Shown here: piece by piece, positions 8,964 through 17,262 of the stretch
Layout: the number at the start of each line of letters is the position of its first letter
How positions within the stretch are numbered: position 1 is the stretch's first letter
DNA from: Geodermatophilus sp. DSM 44513
GTDB lineage: Bacteria > Actinomycetota > Actinomycetes > Mycobacteriales > Geodermatophilaceae
Direction of reading: 5' to 3'
Length of the DNA stretch: 64,000 nt
Assembly (NCBI RefSeq): GCF_032460525.1
Contig: NZ_CP135963.1
Span: forward strand, 2,728,001-2,792,000
Program-made: the position numbers and the translations under genes
Notes under the pieces: model-generated
The model's input: only the letters and a program-made list of their open reading frames with translations
Told to the model about the DNA's origin: nothing
Database searches by the model: none

Positions 8964-9893
8964 GTGCTGCGGGTCGGGGTGGTCGGGGTCGGGGACCACG
9001 CCGACGCGGTGACCGACGCGTTGCGGGGGCACGGGGTCGACGTCCGGCCCGCCGCCACCGGGCCGGTGGCACTCACCGTGGGCGTCGTCCGGGTCGGTGG
9101 GCCGGAGGTGCCGGCCGACGCCGTCCTCGTCGCCCCGGACCCGGCCGGCGCGGCCGCCGCGGCAACCGAGCTGTACCGGACCCGGCTGGCCCCGTGGGCG
9201 CAGTCCCTGGTGTCGACCAGCCCGGACGTGCCCACCCCGCCCCGGCTGCTCCCCCACGACCCCGGCTGGGTCGCGGTCGCCGACCGGCGCGGCGGTGCCC
9301 TGTGCGCGGCGCTGGCCGCCGCGGACCCGGCCGACCGGCTGGGCCTGCGGCGGGTCGACCACGTCGGGTCGACCGCGGTGCCCGGCCTGGCCGCCAAGCC
9401 CTTCCTGGACCTGCAGCTGACCGTCGACCGGCTGCCCGACGTCGCCTGGCTCGCCGCGGCGCTCGCCCCGCTGGGCTGGGTGCCGGCCTCGGGGGCCCGG
9501 CCCGACTCGCCGGGCGTCCACCGCGACCTGCCCGCCGGCCACGACACGGCATCGGCCGAGGTGTTCGCCAAGCGGCTGCTCGTCGCGCCGGACCCGGTGC
9601 GCCCGGCGATCCTGCACGTGCGGCTGACCGGCTCGCCGTTCGGCCGCCGCGTGGTCCGCTTCCGCGACCGGCTGCGCGCCGACCCTCAGCTGCGGCGGGA
9701 CTACGAGCAGGTCAAGCGCCGGGCAGCGGCCGCGCACGCCGACGCCCGCGACTACGACGACTACACCCGTGACAAGGGGGCCTGGCTGGCCGGCGTCCAC
9801 CCGCACACCGACACCTGGGCCGGCGGCGCCGACGACCCCTGGCCGCTCGATCGGGGCGCGGGTCAGCCCACCAGCCGGACGGCGTCGCCGTAG
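8964..9893 (+). CDS. GrpB-family protein with degenerate CoaE-like N-terminus
   Basis: The C-terminal half (about 105-290) is a GrpB/UPF0157 nucleotidyltransferase-like domain, shown by VDHVGSTAVPGLAAKPFLDLQLTV. In many actinobacteria this domain is fused to dephospho-CoA kinase (CoaE), and the linker here (ELYRTRLAPWAQSLV then RLLPHDPGW) looks like that fusion. The N-terminal 70 residues, however, start MLRVGVVGVGDHADAVTDAL and lack the P-loop GxxGxGKS and most of the kinase. It therefore appears to be a paralogue that has lost kinase function. The GTG start at 8964 is the first in frame that fits. The 3' end overlaps vapC on the other strand by 31 bases. Confidence 0.78.
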   Translation: MLRVGVVGVGDHADAVTDALRGHGVDVRPAATGPVALTVGVVRVGGPEVPADAVLVAPDPAGAAAAATELYRTRLAPWAQSLVSTSPDVPTPPRLLPHDPGWVAVADRRGGALCAALAAADPADRLGLRRVDHVGSTAVPGLAAKPFLDLQLTVDRLPDVAWLAAALAPLGWVPASGARPDSPGVHRDLPAGHDTASAEVFAKRLLVAPDPVRPAILHVRLTGSPFGRRVVRFRDRLRADPQLRRDYEQVKRRAAAAHADARDYDDYTRDKGAWLAGVHPHTDTWAGGADDPWPLDRGAGQPTSRTASP

Positions 9894-10249
9894 CCGAGCA
9901 GCCGGCGGTCCGCGGTGAGCAGCACGGCTCCCTCGGCCACGGCCTGCGCGACGAGGAGCCGGTCGAACGGGTCGCGGTGGACGTCGGGCAGGTGCTCCAC
10001 CGCCGCAGCGTGCTCCGCGCTGACCGGCAGGAGGTCGAGTGCGAGCTCGCTGGTCACCCGCCGGCTCCAGGTGCGGACGTCCGACCTGAGCCGCAGCTTG
10101 CCGAGGCCCTGCTCGATCGCCAGCTCCCAGACGCACACCGCGGAGAGCAACCGCTGGTCGGCATCGAGGACCAGTTGCCTGGCCGTACCCAGCCGGGCCG
10201 ACTGGTGGCTGGCCCAGACGACGACGTGGGTGTCGAGGAGGACCTTCAC
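9863..10249 (-). CDS. vapC: PIN-domain ribonuclease toxin (VapC family)
   Basis: This 128-residue toxin is a predicted Mg-dependent RNase of a type II toxin-antitoxin pair. Acidic PIN residues are visible: Asp in VLLDTHVVVW (near residue 6), Glu in VWELAIEQGLGKL, Asp in RDPFDRLLVAQA and Asp in LLTADRRLLGY. The GTG start at 10249 overlaps the antitoxin stop (GTGA), the usual coupling. The 3' end runs 31 bases into the 3' end of the convergent GrpB-family gene. RNA target unknown. Confidence 0.93.
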   Translation of the reverse strand: MKVLLDTHVVVWASHQSARLGTARQLVLDADQRLLSAVCVWELAIEQGLGKLRLRSDVRTWSRRVTSELALDLLPVSAEHAAAVEHLPDVHRDPFDRLLVAQAVAEGAVLLTADRRLLGYGDAVRLVG

Positions 10250-10479
10250 TCCTCGCCCTCGAACGCCCGCTGCAGGTCCTCGGGCAGGTCGTCGAAGTCG
10301 TCGGCGATCCACACGTTGCCGCGGTCGAAGTCGAAGTGGGGCACCCGTCGCGCCGGACCCACCAGCCGGGCGACCACCTTCCCGCGGTTGGTGATCTCGA
10401 CCTCCTCCCCTGCCGCCACCTGCTCGAGCAGCCGGGACAGGTGCGTCTTCGCCTCGTGCACACCGACGGACCTGGTCAT
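10246..10479 (-). CDS. vapB: Antitoxin, Phd/YefM type (VapB)
   Basis: The 77-residue antitoxin precedes the toxin. Its N-terminal half (VHEAKTHLSRLLEQVAAGEEVEITNRGKVVARLV) is the Phd/YefM DNA-binding and dimerisation fold. The acidic C-terminus (DDFDDLPEDLQRAFEGEE) would bind and block VapC. Such antitoxins also repress their own operon with the toxin as co-repressor. The ATG at 10479 follows a TAGACT -10 box by seven bases, so the mRNA is probably leaderless. Confidence 0.92.
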   Translation of the reverse strand: MTRSVGVHEAKTHLSRLLEQVAAGEEVEITNRGKVVARLVGPARRVPHFDFDRGNVWIADDFDDLPEDLQRAFEGEE

Positions 10480-10486
10480 GTGACTT

Positions 10487-10492
10487 AGTCTA
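10487..10492 (-). promoter_or_regulatory. -10 box of vapBC, leaderless
   Basis: On the minus strand TAGACT is followed by seven bases and the ATG of vapB. The segment 10480-10498 is markedly AT-rich for this genome and probably also contains the autorepression site. Confidence 0.6.
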
Positions 10493-10566
10493 CTCAAGGA
10501 CCTCGACCTGGGGACGGTCGTGGCCGGTGCGCCCCGGTCGTCGTCCGCGGCTGCTTCACTGCGCGC

Positions 10567-11637
10567 ATGGACCTGCCGCTGCTGCCGCCGGTGAAGCCGA
10601 TGCTGGCCAAGGCCGTGACCACGGTGCCGGTCGCCGAGGGCACCTACTACGAGCCGAAGTGGGACGGCTTCCGCTGCGTCGTCTTCCGGGACGGCGACGA
10701 GGTGGAGCTGGGCAGCCGCAACGAGCGCCCGCTCACCCGCTACTTCCCCGAGGTGGTCGAGGCGGTCAAGGCCGCGCTGCCCGAGCGGTGCGTGGTCGAC
10801 GGCGAGATCGTCGTCCCCCGGGACGACCGGCTGCACTTCGAGTCGCTGCTGCAGCGCATCCACCCCGCGAAGTCGCGGATCGACCTGCTCGCCGAGCAGA
10901 CGCCGGCGTCCTTCGTCGCCTTCGACCTGCTGGCCCTCGGCGACGAGTCGCTGCTGGAGACGCCGTTCGCGCAGCGGCGGGCCCGGCTGGAGCAGGTCGT
11001 GACCGGCACGGACTCGGTGCACCTCACCGCGATCACCCGGGACCCGGACACCGCGCGGCGCTGGTTCGAGCAGTTCGAGGGCGCCGGGCTGGACGGCATC
11101 GTGGCCAAGGCCGCCGACCTGCCCTACGGCCCCGATCAGCGGCTGATGACCAAGGTCAAGCACGTGCGGACGGCGGACTGCGTGGTCGCCGGCTTCCGCT
11201 GGCACAAGAGCGGGCCGGTGGTCGGCTCGCTGCTGCTGGGGCTGTACGACGACTCCGGGGACCTGCAGCACATCGGCGTCGCGGCGTCCTTCCCGATGGC
11301 CCGCCGCGCCGAGCTGGTCGAGGAGCTGGCGCCCTACCGCGCCGAGGCGCTGGAGACCCACCCCTGGCGGGAGTGGGCCAACGCGGAGCTGCAGGCCGAC
11401 GGGGAGCACCGGATGCCGGGCGCGCAGAGCCGCTGGAACGCCAAGAAGGACCTGTCCTGGGTGCCGCTGCGCCCGGAGCTGGTGGTCGAGGTGAAGTACG
11501 ACCAGCTGGAGGGACGGCGGCTGCGGCACACCGGCCACTTCCTGCGCTGGCGCCCGGACCGGGAGGCGCGCAGCTGCACCTACGACCAGCTGGAGGTGCC
11601 GGTGCGCTACGACCTGGCGGAGGTCCTCGCCGGTTGA
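10567..11637 (+). CDS. ligC: ATP-dependent DNA ligase (LigC/LigD-ligase type)
   Basis: The 356-residue enzyme seals DNA nicks using ATP. The adenylated lysine is K31 in EPKWDGFR; downstream nucleotidyltransferase motifs include VDGEIVVP, FVAFDLL, DGIVAKA and MTKVKHVRTADCVVAGF. An OB-fold occupies about 230-350. In actinobacteria LigC works in excision repair with LigD-like primase-polymerases; a LigD-type polymerase gene lies 1.7 kb downstream. No Ku gene is in the window. Start ATG is the only good one near TSS distance. Confidence 0.93.
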   Translation: MDLPLLPPVKPMLAKAVTTVPVAEGTYYEPKWDGFRCVVFRDGDEVELGSRNERPLTRYFPEVVEAVKAALPERCVVDGEIVVPRDDRLHFESLLQRIHPAKSRIDLLAEQTPASFVAFDLLALGDESLLETPFAQRRARLEQVVTGTDSVHLTAITRDPDTARRWFEQFEGAGLDGIVAKAADLPYGPDQRLMTKVKHVRTADCVVAGFRWHKSGPVVGSLLLGLYDDSGDLQHIGVAASFPMARRAELVEELAPYRAEALETHPWREWANAELQADGEHRMPGAQSRWNAKKDLSWVPLRPELVVEVKYDQLEGRRLRHTGHFLRWRPDREARSCTYDQLEVPVRYDLAEVLAG

Positions 11638-11688
11638 GGGCTCCGTCACCTGACCGGGTGAGTGCCTGCACCGCCCCGGTGCGACTCA

Positions 11689-11694
11689 TACCCT
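11689..11694 (+). promoter_or_regulatory. -10 box for the lipoprotein hydrolase
   Basis: TACCCT ends eight bases before the ATG at 11703, so the transcript is close to leaderless. Confidence 0.55.
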
Positions 11695-11702
11695 CGTGAC
11701 CC

Positions 11703-13265
11703 ATGCGCCTGTCCCGCGGTCTGCTCGCCGCCGCCTCCGGCCTGCTCGTCGCCGTCGCCGGCTGCACCTCCCCCGCGACGGAGGACACGACGGCCGCGTC
11801 GTCCGCCCCGGCCTCCTCGGCACCGGCCGAGCCGGTGGCCGCGGAGATCGCCTGGCGCGACTGCGACGCGGAGATCTCCCAGTTCGTGGCCGGTGCCCCG
11901 GGCAGCGAGCGGGACCTGGCCTTCGAGTGCGGCCGCACCGAGGTGCCGATCAGCTACGACGAGCCGCAGGGCGAGACGCTGCCGCTGTTCCTGGTGCGGG
12001 CGCGGCTGGCCGGGCAGACCGACCGCGTCGGCTCGCTGCTGGTCAACCCCGGCGGGCCGGGCGGCTCCGGCGCCGACGCCGGTGTCGGGCTGGCGCTCTC
12101 GCTGCCCGAGGACGTGCTGCGCCGCTTCGACGTGGTCGGCTTCGACCCGCGCGGCGTGGGCGCCTCGACGCCGGTCGAGTGCGTCCCGGCCGAGCTCAAG
12201 GACCGCGTCATCGCCGCCGAGCCGCGGCCGACCACCCCCGAGCAGGTGGACGAGGCGTTCGCGCTGACCCGGGAGGTCGCCGCGGGCTGCGCCGAGGAGT
12301 ACGGCGAGGCGCTGGGCACCTTCAGCACCGTGGACACCGCCCGCGACATGGACCTGCTGCGCCAGTCACTGGGTGACGAGCAGCTGACCTACCTCGGCTA
12401 CTCCTACGGCACCACGCTGGGCTCCACCTACGCCGAGCTGTTCCCCGACCGGGTGCGGGCCCTGGTGCTCGACGCCGCCGTCGACCCCGACGACGACCCG
12501 CGCGGCGAGGCCGAGGCGCAGGCCGCCGCGCTGGAGGCCAGCTTCGACGCCTACGCGGCCGACTGCGTCGCCCTGGTCTCGGGGTGCCCGCTCGGCCCCG
12601 AGCCGCGCCGCGCCCTCGAGGAGCTGCTGGCCCGGGCCGCGACCGCCCCGATCCCCAGCGCGCTGCCCGGCGAGACCCGCCAGGCCACCCCGGGCGTGGT
12701 GCTGTACGCCGTCCTGGCCGCGCAGTACGACACCAGCACCTGGCCCCAGCTCACCCAGGCCCTCACCGCCGCCCGCGACGGCGACTCCCAGGGCCTGTTC
12801 GCGCTGGCCGACCCCCTGTCCGGCCGGCTCCCGGACGGCTCCTACACCAACCTGGTCGACGCCAACCTGGCCATCACCTGCGCGGACACCGACCCGGCGA
12901 CGGCGGTGCCGGAGGAGGAGGTCCGCACCCTGGCCGCCGAGTGGGGGCAGCGCTACCCGCTGTTCGGTGCCGGCTCGGCCGTGGGGCTGCACACCTGCAC
13001 GGTGTGGGAGGCCGAGCGGACCCCGGTCCCGGAGCGGGACGCCGAGGGCTCGGCGCCGGTGCTCGTCATCGGCAACGCCGGCGACCCGGTGACCCCACTG
13101 TCCGGTGCGGTGGACATGGCCGAGGACCTCACCTCCGGCGTCCTGCTGACCTGGGAGGGCCGGGGGCACACCGCCTACCCGAAGACCGAGTGCGTCACCG
13201 CGGCGGTCAACACCTACCTGATCGAGTTGGCCGTGCCGCAGGACGGGCTGACGTGCCCGGCCTGA
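11703..13265 (+). CDS. Secreted alpha/beta-hydrolase lipoprotein, tripeptidyl-aminopeptidase-like
   Basis: The 520-residue protein has a lipoprotein signal (VAVAGC, lipid-bearing Cys at residue 21), so it should be anchored outside the membrane. The alpha/beta-hydrolase core follows: oxyanion segment LLVNPGGPGGSGAD, nucleophile serine in YLGYSYGTTLG, a catalytic Asp in VIGNAGDPVTPL and a His in WEGRGHTAYPKT. The C-terminal TAP-like domain is typical of Streptomyces SlpD/SlpE and tripeptidyl aminopeptidases. It likely trims peptides in the cell envelope. Its position between two NHEJ-type genes appears coincidental. Confidence 0.88.
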   Translation: MRLSRGLLAAASGLLVAVAGCTSPATEDTTAASSAPASSAPAEPVAAEIAWRDCDAEISQFVAGAPGSERDLAFECGRTEVPISYDEPQGETLPLFLVRARLAGQTDRVGSLLVNPGGPGGSGADAGVGLALSLPEDVLRRFDVVGFDPRGVGASTPVECVPAELKDRVIAAEPRPTTPEQVDEAFALTREVAAGCAEEYGEALGTFSTVDTARDMDLLRQSLGDEQLTYLGYSYGTTLGSTYAELFPDRVRALVLDAAVDPDDDPRGEAEAQAAALEASFDAYAADCVALVSGCPLGPEPRRALEELLARAATAPIPSALPGETRQATPGVVLYAVLAAQYDTSTWPQLTQALTAARDGDSQGLFALADPLSGRLPDGSYTNLVDANLAITCADTDPATAVPEEEVRTLAAEWGQRYPLFGAGSAVGLHTCTVWEAERTPVPERDAEGSAPVLVIGNAGDPVTPLSGAVDMAEDLTSGVLLTWEGRGHTAYPKTECVTAAVNTYLIELAVPQDGLTCPA

Positions 13266-13310
13266 CCGCCCTAGGGTGCGCCGGGTGATCACTCCCGCGG
13301 GGTCCAGCCG

Positions 13311-14381
13311 GTGATGGCGGCGGCCAAGGACGCCGTCCTGCTGCAGGTCGACGGGCACGAGGTGCGCGTCTCCAGCCCGGAGAAGCCGTACTTCGCCGAA
13401 CGCGGGATCCGCAAGATCGACGTCGTCGAGTACTTCATCGCCGTCGGCGGCGGGATCCTGCACGCGCTGCGCGACCGGCCCACGACGCTGGAGCGCTGGC
13501 CGGGCGGGGTGTTCGAGGGCGCGCGGCTGTCGACCCGGTTGGACAACACCGGCGACGCCTTCTACCAGAAGCGGGTGCCCAAGAACGCGCCCGACTGGGT
13601 GCCGACGGCGCACATCACCTTCCCCAGCGGGCGGACGGCCGACGAGATCGCGCCGGACTCCGTCGCCGTCGTCGCCTGGTGCGCGAACCTGGGCACGCTG
13701 ACCTTCCACCCGTGGCCGGTGTCCAAGGCCGACGTCGAGCAGCCCGACCAGATCCGCATCGACCTCGACCCGCAGCCGGGCACCGACTTCTCCGACGCCG
13801 TGTGGGTCGCGCCGCACGTGCGCGAGCTGCTCGCCGAGTTCGGCATGCGGGGCTGGCCGAAGACCTCCGGCGGACGCGGGGTGCACGTCTACGTGCCCAT
13901 CCAGCCGCGCTGGACCTTCCCCGAGGTGCGTCGCGCGGTGATCGCCTTCGGCCGGGAGCTGGAACGGCGGATCCCCGACCGGGTGACCATGTCGTGGTGG
14001 AAGGAGGAACGCGGCGAGAAGATCTTCATCGACTACAACCAGATGGCCCGGGACCGCACCATCGCCTCCGCGTACTCCATCCGGCCCCGGCCGCACGCGC
14101 CGGTGTCCGCGCCGGTCGACTGGGACGAGCTGCCCGACGTGCACCCGACGGACTTCGACGTGCTCACCATGCCGGCGCGGTTCCGCGAGGTCGGCGACAA
14201 GCACGCGGGCCTGTCCGACCACGCGTTCGGCATCGAGCCGCTGCTGGAGCTGGCCGAGCGCCAGACCCGGGACGCCGGCCTGGGCGACCTGCCCTACCCG
14301 CCGGACTACCCGAAGATGCCGGGCGAGCCGATGCGCGTCCAGCCCAGCCGCGCCCGCCGTCCAGCCGGCGAGGGCGCCTGA
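13311..14381 (+). CDS. LigD-type archaeo-eukaryotic primase-polymerase domain protein
   Basis: This 356-residue protein is the stand-alone polymerase domain of LigD, which adds nucleotides to DNA ends or gaps during NHEJ/excision repair. Catalytic acidic residues appear in RIDLDPQPGTDF; the strand-binding motif is TSGGRGVHVYVPI; IDYNQMARDRTIASAYSIRP is the conserved late motif. The start is GTG 13311 or the adjacent ATG 13314; no strong ribosome site separates them. A TAGGGT -10 lies near 13272. It probably partners with the LigC-type ligase upstream. Confidence 0.92.
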   Translation: MMAAAKDAVLLQVDGHEVRVSSPEKPYFAERGIRKIDVVEYFIAVGGGILHALRDRPTTLERWPGGVFEGARLSTRLDNTGDAFYQKRVPKNAPDWVPTAHITFPSGRTADEIAPDSVAVVAWCANLGTLTFHPWPVSKADVEQPDQIRIDLDPQPGTDFSDAVWVAPHVRELLAEFGMRGWPKTSGGRGVHVYVPIQPRWTFPEVRRAVIAFGRELERRIPDRVTMSWWKEERGEKIFIDYNQMARDRTIASAYSIRPRPHAPVSAPVDWDELPDVHPTDFDVLTMPARFREVGDKHAGLSDHAFGIEPLLELAERQTRDAGLGDLPYPPDYPKMPGEPMRVQPSRARRPAGEGA

Positions 14382-14433
14382 CCAGCTCGACCTGCCGGCG
14401 TCCCCCGGCTGGCCGCTCGGACCTGGAGGGCTG

Positions 14434-14970
14434 ATGACGCGACCGACGCTGTTCCTGACCGTGGGCCTGCCCGGCACGGGGAAGACCACAGAGGCACGGC
14501 GTGTGGAGGTCGAGGAGCAGGCCCTCCGTCTCACGAAGGACGAGTGGGTGAAGGCCCTCTACGGGCTCGCGAACCCGTCGTCGGCCTCCGACGTGATCGA
14601 GGGGCGGCTCATCGACATCGGGCTGCGCGCCCTCGAACTGGGCATCGACGTCGTCGTCGACTTCGGCCTGTGGAGCAGGGACGAGCGCTCCGCCCTGCGG
14701 CGAGCGGCCGCCGACCTCGGTGTGGCGGTCGAGATGCGCTACCTCGCACTCGAGCCGGCCGAACAGCGGAGACGACTCGACCAGCGCCAGGCCGAGGAGC
14801 CGCACTCCACGTGGCACGTCTCCGACGAGGAACTCGGGACGTGGGCCGCCGCCTTCAGCGTCCCGACGCCCGGGGAACTCGACGGCAGTGAACCGATCGA
14901 CGACCCGCCGGCAGGGTTCGCGGACTGGACCGCCTGGCGCAGGCACCGCTGGCCGCCATCGGTCTCCTGA
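14434..14970 (+). CDS. P-loop AAA_33-type ATPase/kinase
   Basis: The 178-residue protein starts with a Walker A motif GLPGTGKTTEARR (about residues 11-23). A kinase-like Asp lies in DVVVDFGLWSRDER and a lid-like Arg-rich helix in EQRRRLDQRQAEE. It belongs to the small zeta-toxin/shikimate-kinase-like family often annotated as a phosphotransferase acting on a small molecule. No antitoxin partner is next to it. Base use is slightly less GC-rich than its neighbours, a hint of recent acquisition. Substrate unknown. Confidence 0.78.
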   Translation: MTRPTLFLTVGLPGTGKTTEARRVEVEEQALRLTKDEWVKALYGLANPSSASDVIEGRLIDIGLRALELGIDVVVDFGLWSRDERSALRRAAADLGVAVEMRYLALEPAEQRRRLDQRQAEEPHSTWHVSDEELGTWAAAFSVPTPGELDGSEPIDDPPAGFADWTAWRRHRWPPSVS

Positions 14971-15202
14971 CGCCAGGACCTCAGGGGGTGACCTCGCTGG
15001 TGACGACGACCCGGCCCTCGTCGGACACACCACCACGCTCCGGCCGAAGGTCAACCCGTCCCATCGGAGGATCCGCAGCGGGACGTGGCGCCCCCCGGGG
15101 GGCATCTCCGGCACACGTCACCCCGGTGTCGGGTACCGCGGTCAGACGATGGGTGACGGGGACTCCACCGCGCCCCCAGGACGACGGGCGTCCTCGGAGA
15201 CG

Positions 15203-16399
15203 TCAGGGGAAGGTCGTCAGGCGGACGGTCTCGGGCAGCGCCTCGAGCGCGACCAGCAGGGCCGGCGGCAGGGGGGCGTTGACGTCGGTGACGACGTAGC
15301 CGAGCTCGCCGCGGGTGGCCAGCACCTGGCCGTCCACGTTGAGCCCGTGCTCGCCGACCAGCGCATCGGCCCGGGCCAGCACGCCGGGCACGTTGCGGTG
15401 CAGCAGCGCGAACCGCGCCGCCGAGGAGCCGTGCAGGGCCACCGCGGGCAGGTTCACGCTCAGCGTGGTCGTCCCGGTGCGGGTGTAGTCGACGAGCTTG
15501 CCGGCGACGAAGCGGCCGATGTCGTACTGCGCCTCCTGGGTCGACCCGCCGATGTGCGGGGTGAGGATGACGTTGGGCAGTCCGCGCAGCACGGAGGAGA
15601 ACTCGTCGCCCTGCTCGCGGGGCTCGTCGGGGAACACGTCGACCGCCGCGCCGGCGATGTGGCCGCTCAGGACGTGCTCGCGCAGCGCCTCGTGGTCGAC
15701 GACGAACCCGCGGGAGAGGTTGAGGAACAGGCTGCGCGGGCGCATCCGGGCGAACTGCTCGGCGCCGAACAGCCCGGCGTTGCCGGCGCGCCCGTCGACG
15801 TGCAGCGTCACGGTCTCCGCGCGCTCCAGCAGCTCCTCCAGGCTGCCGCAGGCCTGGGCGTTGCCCAGGGCGAGCTTGTCCTCCAGGTCGTGGAACAGCA
15901 CCCGCATGCCCAGGGCCTCGGCCAGCACCGACAGCTGGCTGCCGATGTTGCCGTAGCCGACGATGCCCAGCGTCCGCCCCCGGATCTCGTGGCTCCCGGT
16001 CGCCGACTTGTCCCACACCCCGGCGTGCAGCGCGCGGTCCCGGTCCATCAGCCGCCGGGCCAGGCTGATGATCTCCGCGATCGCCAGCTCGACCACGCTG
16101 CGGGTGTTGGAGTACGGCGCGTTGAACACCGCCACCCCGGCCGCGGCCGCCCCGGCGAGGTCGACCTGGTTGGTGCCGATGCAGAAGGCGCCCACCGCCG
16201 CCAGCGCCGGGTGCCGCTGCAGGACCGCGGCGCTCACCTGCGTCTTCGACCGGATGCCCAGCACCCGGACGCCGTCCAGCGCGGCGTCCAGGTCGTCCTC
16301 GTCGAGTGCACCCCGCACCGACTCGACCTCGTAGCCGGCCGCGGACAGCAGCTGCACCGCCACCGGGTCGACGTTCTCCAGCAGCAGGGCTCGGGGCAT
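15203..16399 (-). CDS. serA: D-3-phosphoglycerate dehydrogenase
   Basis: SerA oxidises 3-phosphoglycerate to 3-phosphohydroxypyruvate, the first step of serine synthesis. The 398-residue protein is the short E. coli-like form: substrate domain, NAD domain (GRTLGIVGYGNIGSQLSVLAEALG), active-site residues in PHIGGSTQEAQ and LNLSRGFVVD, then a C-terminal ACT domain (about 325-398) for serine feedback. The ATG at 16399 is used; a GTG 24 bases upstream is also in frame. GAAGGGA precedes the ATG at a somewhat long distance. Confidence 0.93.
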   Translation of the reverse strand: MPRALLLENVDPVAVQLLSAAGYEVESVRGALDEDDLDAALDGVRVLGIRSKTQVSAAVLQRHPALAAVGAFCIGTNQVDLAGAAAAGVAVFNAPYSNTRSVVELAIAEIISLARRLMDRDRALHAGVWDKSATGSHEIRGRTLGIVGYGNIGSQLSVLAEALGMRVLFHDLEDKLALGNAQACGSLEELLERAETVTLHVDGRAGNAGLFGAEQFARMRPRSLFLNLSRGFVVDHEALREHVLSGHIAGAAVDVFPDEPREQGDEFSSVLRGLPNVILTPHIGGSTQEAQYDIGRFVAGKLVDYTRTGTTTLSVNLPAVALHGSSAARFALLHRNVPGVLARADALVGEHGLNVDGQVLATRGELGYVVTDVNAPLPPALLVALEALPETVRLTTFP

Positions 16400-16769
16400 G
16401 TCGGACGGGTCCCTTCGGGTCACGGTGGCCGGCCGGGCCGGCGTCGGCCCGGACGACGTGGGTGGCGCCGGCGACCCCGGGTGGAGGGCCGTGTCGGGAC
16501 GACCCGTCCCCCGACGGGGTCACTCCGGCGTCACGTCGGCGTCCACGCTGGCATGCCCGCCAGGACGGTGTACCGGCGGGGTCCGACCAGCTGCCCGGCA
16601 CCAGCCCGCACCTCGCCGGCCCACCGGCCACCCGGTCGCGCCGTGACCCCGGTCGGCCGCGGATCGGGAACACCGAGCGCAGGAAGTGCGTTTCCTGATT
16701 TGCAGAGCAGTGTCGTGGTCACCGATCGGCCGCCGGTCCCGGCGGCCGGTGGACGAGGGAGTGGTCCGC

Positions 16770-17030
16770 GTGTCCGAGTTCCCCATCTGGTTGGCCCTGG
16801 GCCTGTGGGCCGTCGCCGTCGCACTGCGGGTGCACCCCGGGACACACCGCTGGGCGCCCCGCGGCATCGCCGGCGGGTGGGCCGCGCGGTACGCCGGTCC
16901 GTCACCGGCCGCCGTCACCCGCACCCCCACCCTCCCGGTCCCCCGGGACGGTGCCGACGCGGACACGCCGCCGCCGGCCGACGTCCCCCTCGTGTCGCCC
17001 GGGACACCGGGACCCGCGACGCGGGTGTGA
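16770..17030 (+). CDS. Small single-pass membrane protein, hypothetical
   Basis: The 86-residue product would start with a GTG preceded by GAGGGAG at about 16755. Residues 3-21 (EFPIWLALGLWAVAVALRV) form one membrane helix; the rest is Pro/Thr-rich and low complexity. Nothing similar is recognised. The start signal and the helix support a real gene, but the composition of the tail is weak evidence. Confidence 0.4.
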   Translation: MSEFPIWLALGLWAVAVALRVHPGTHRWAPRGIAGGWAARYAGPSPAAVTRTPTLPVPRDGADADTPPPADVPLVSPGTPGPATRV

Positions 17031-17205
17031 CGGGCGGCGGCCCCCGTCGGACGACGGGGCGCGACCGCCCGCGACGACGCTGACGGAGCGCCGCCCGCTC
17101 GGCGCGGCCGCGGGCGATCGCGTGGTGGGCGCACGTGGCCGGCGCGCCGCTGCTCGGGCTCGCCGGCGACACGGTCAGCCGAGCTCGACTGACCGGGCGC
17201 CCCGC

Positions 17206-17232
17206 GTAACGGCGGGTCCCCCGGTGGTACTG
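17206..17232 (+). promoter_or_regulatory. GTAACG-type promoter motif, member A
   Basis: GTAACG (17206-17211), 15-base spacer, GTACTG (17227-17232), 30 bases before the GH15 start. It matches the motif found before four other genes between 21 and 28 kb. Confidence 0.45.
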
Positions 17233-17262
17233 CAGCAGGACCGCCGACCCCCGGGAGGACCC

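Larger units (their letters stand above)
16400..17262. other. Sparse region serA to GH15 gene
   Basis: Over 860 bases hold only one plausible small gene (16770-17030). A short inverted repeat CAGGAA-N6-TTCCTG lies at 16680-16697 in a locally AT-richer patch, possibly an operator or terminator. Nothing else is recognised. Confidence 0.5.

Noticed and set aside
12366..14534. A 722-codon open frame on the minus strand
   Set aside because: It runs antisense to a clear hydrolase and a LigD-type polymerase gene. Long stop-free frames opposite real genes are expected at this G+C content, and the translation has no recognisable motif.
14434..14970. Zeta-type toxin of a toxin-antitoxin pair
   Set aside because: The P-loop fold fits, but no antitoxin gene is next to it, so the toxin reading is not supported.
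15085..15102. GC hairpin GCCCCCCGGGGGGC near the serA 3' end
   Set aside because: Short and of simple composition, about 100 bases beyond the stop; could arise by chance.
14720..17083. A 787-codon plus-strand frame
   Set aside because: It overlaps the P-loop gene, runs antisense to serA and lacks motifs. Only the small 16770-17030 frame in this area has its own start signals.
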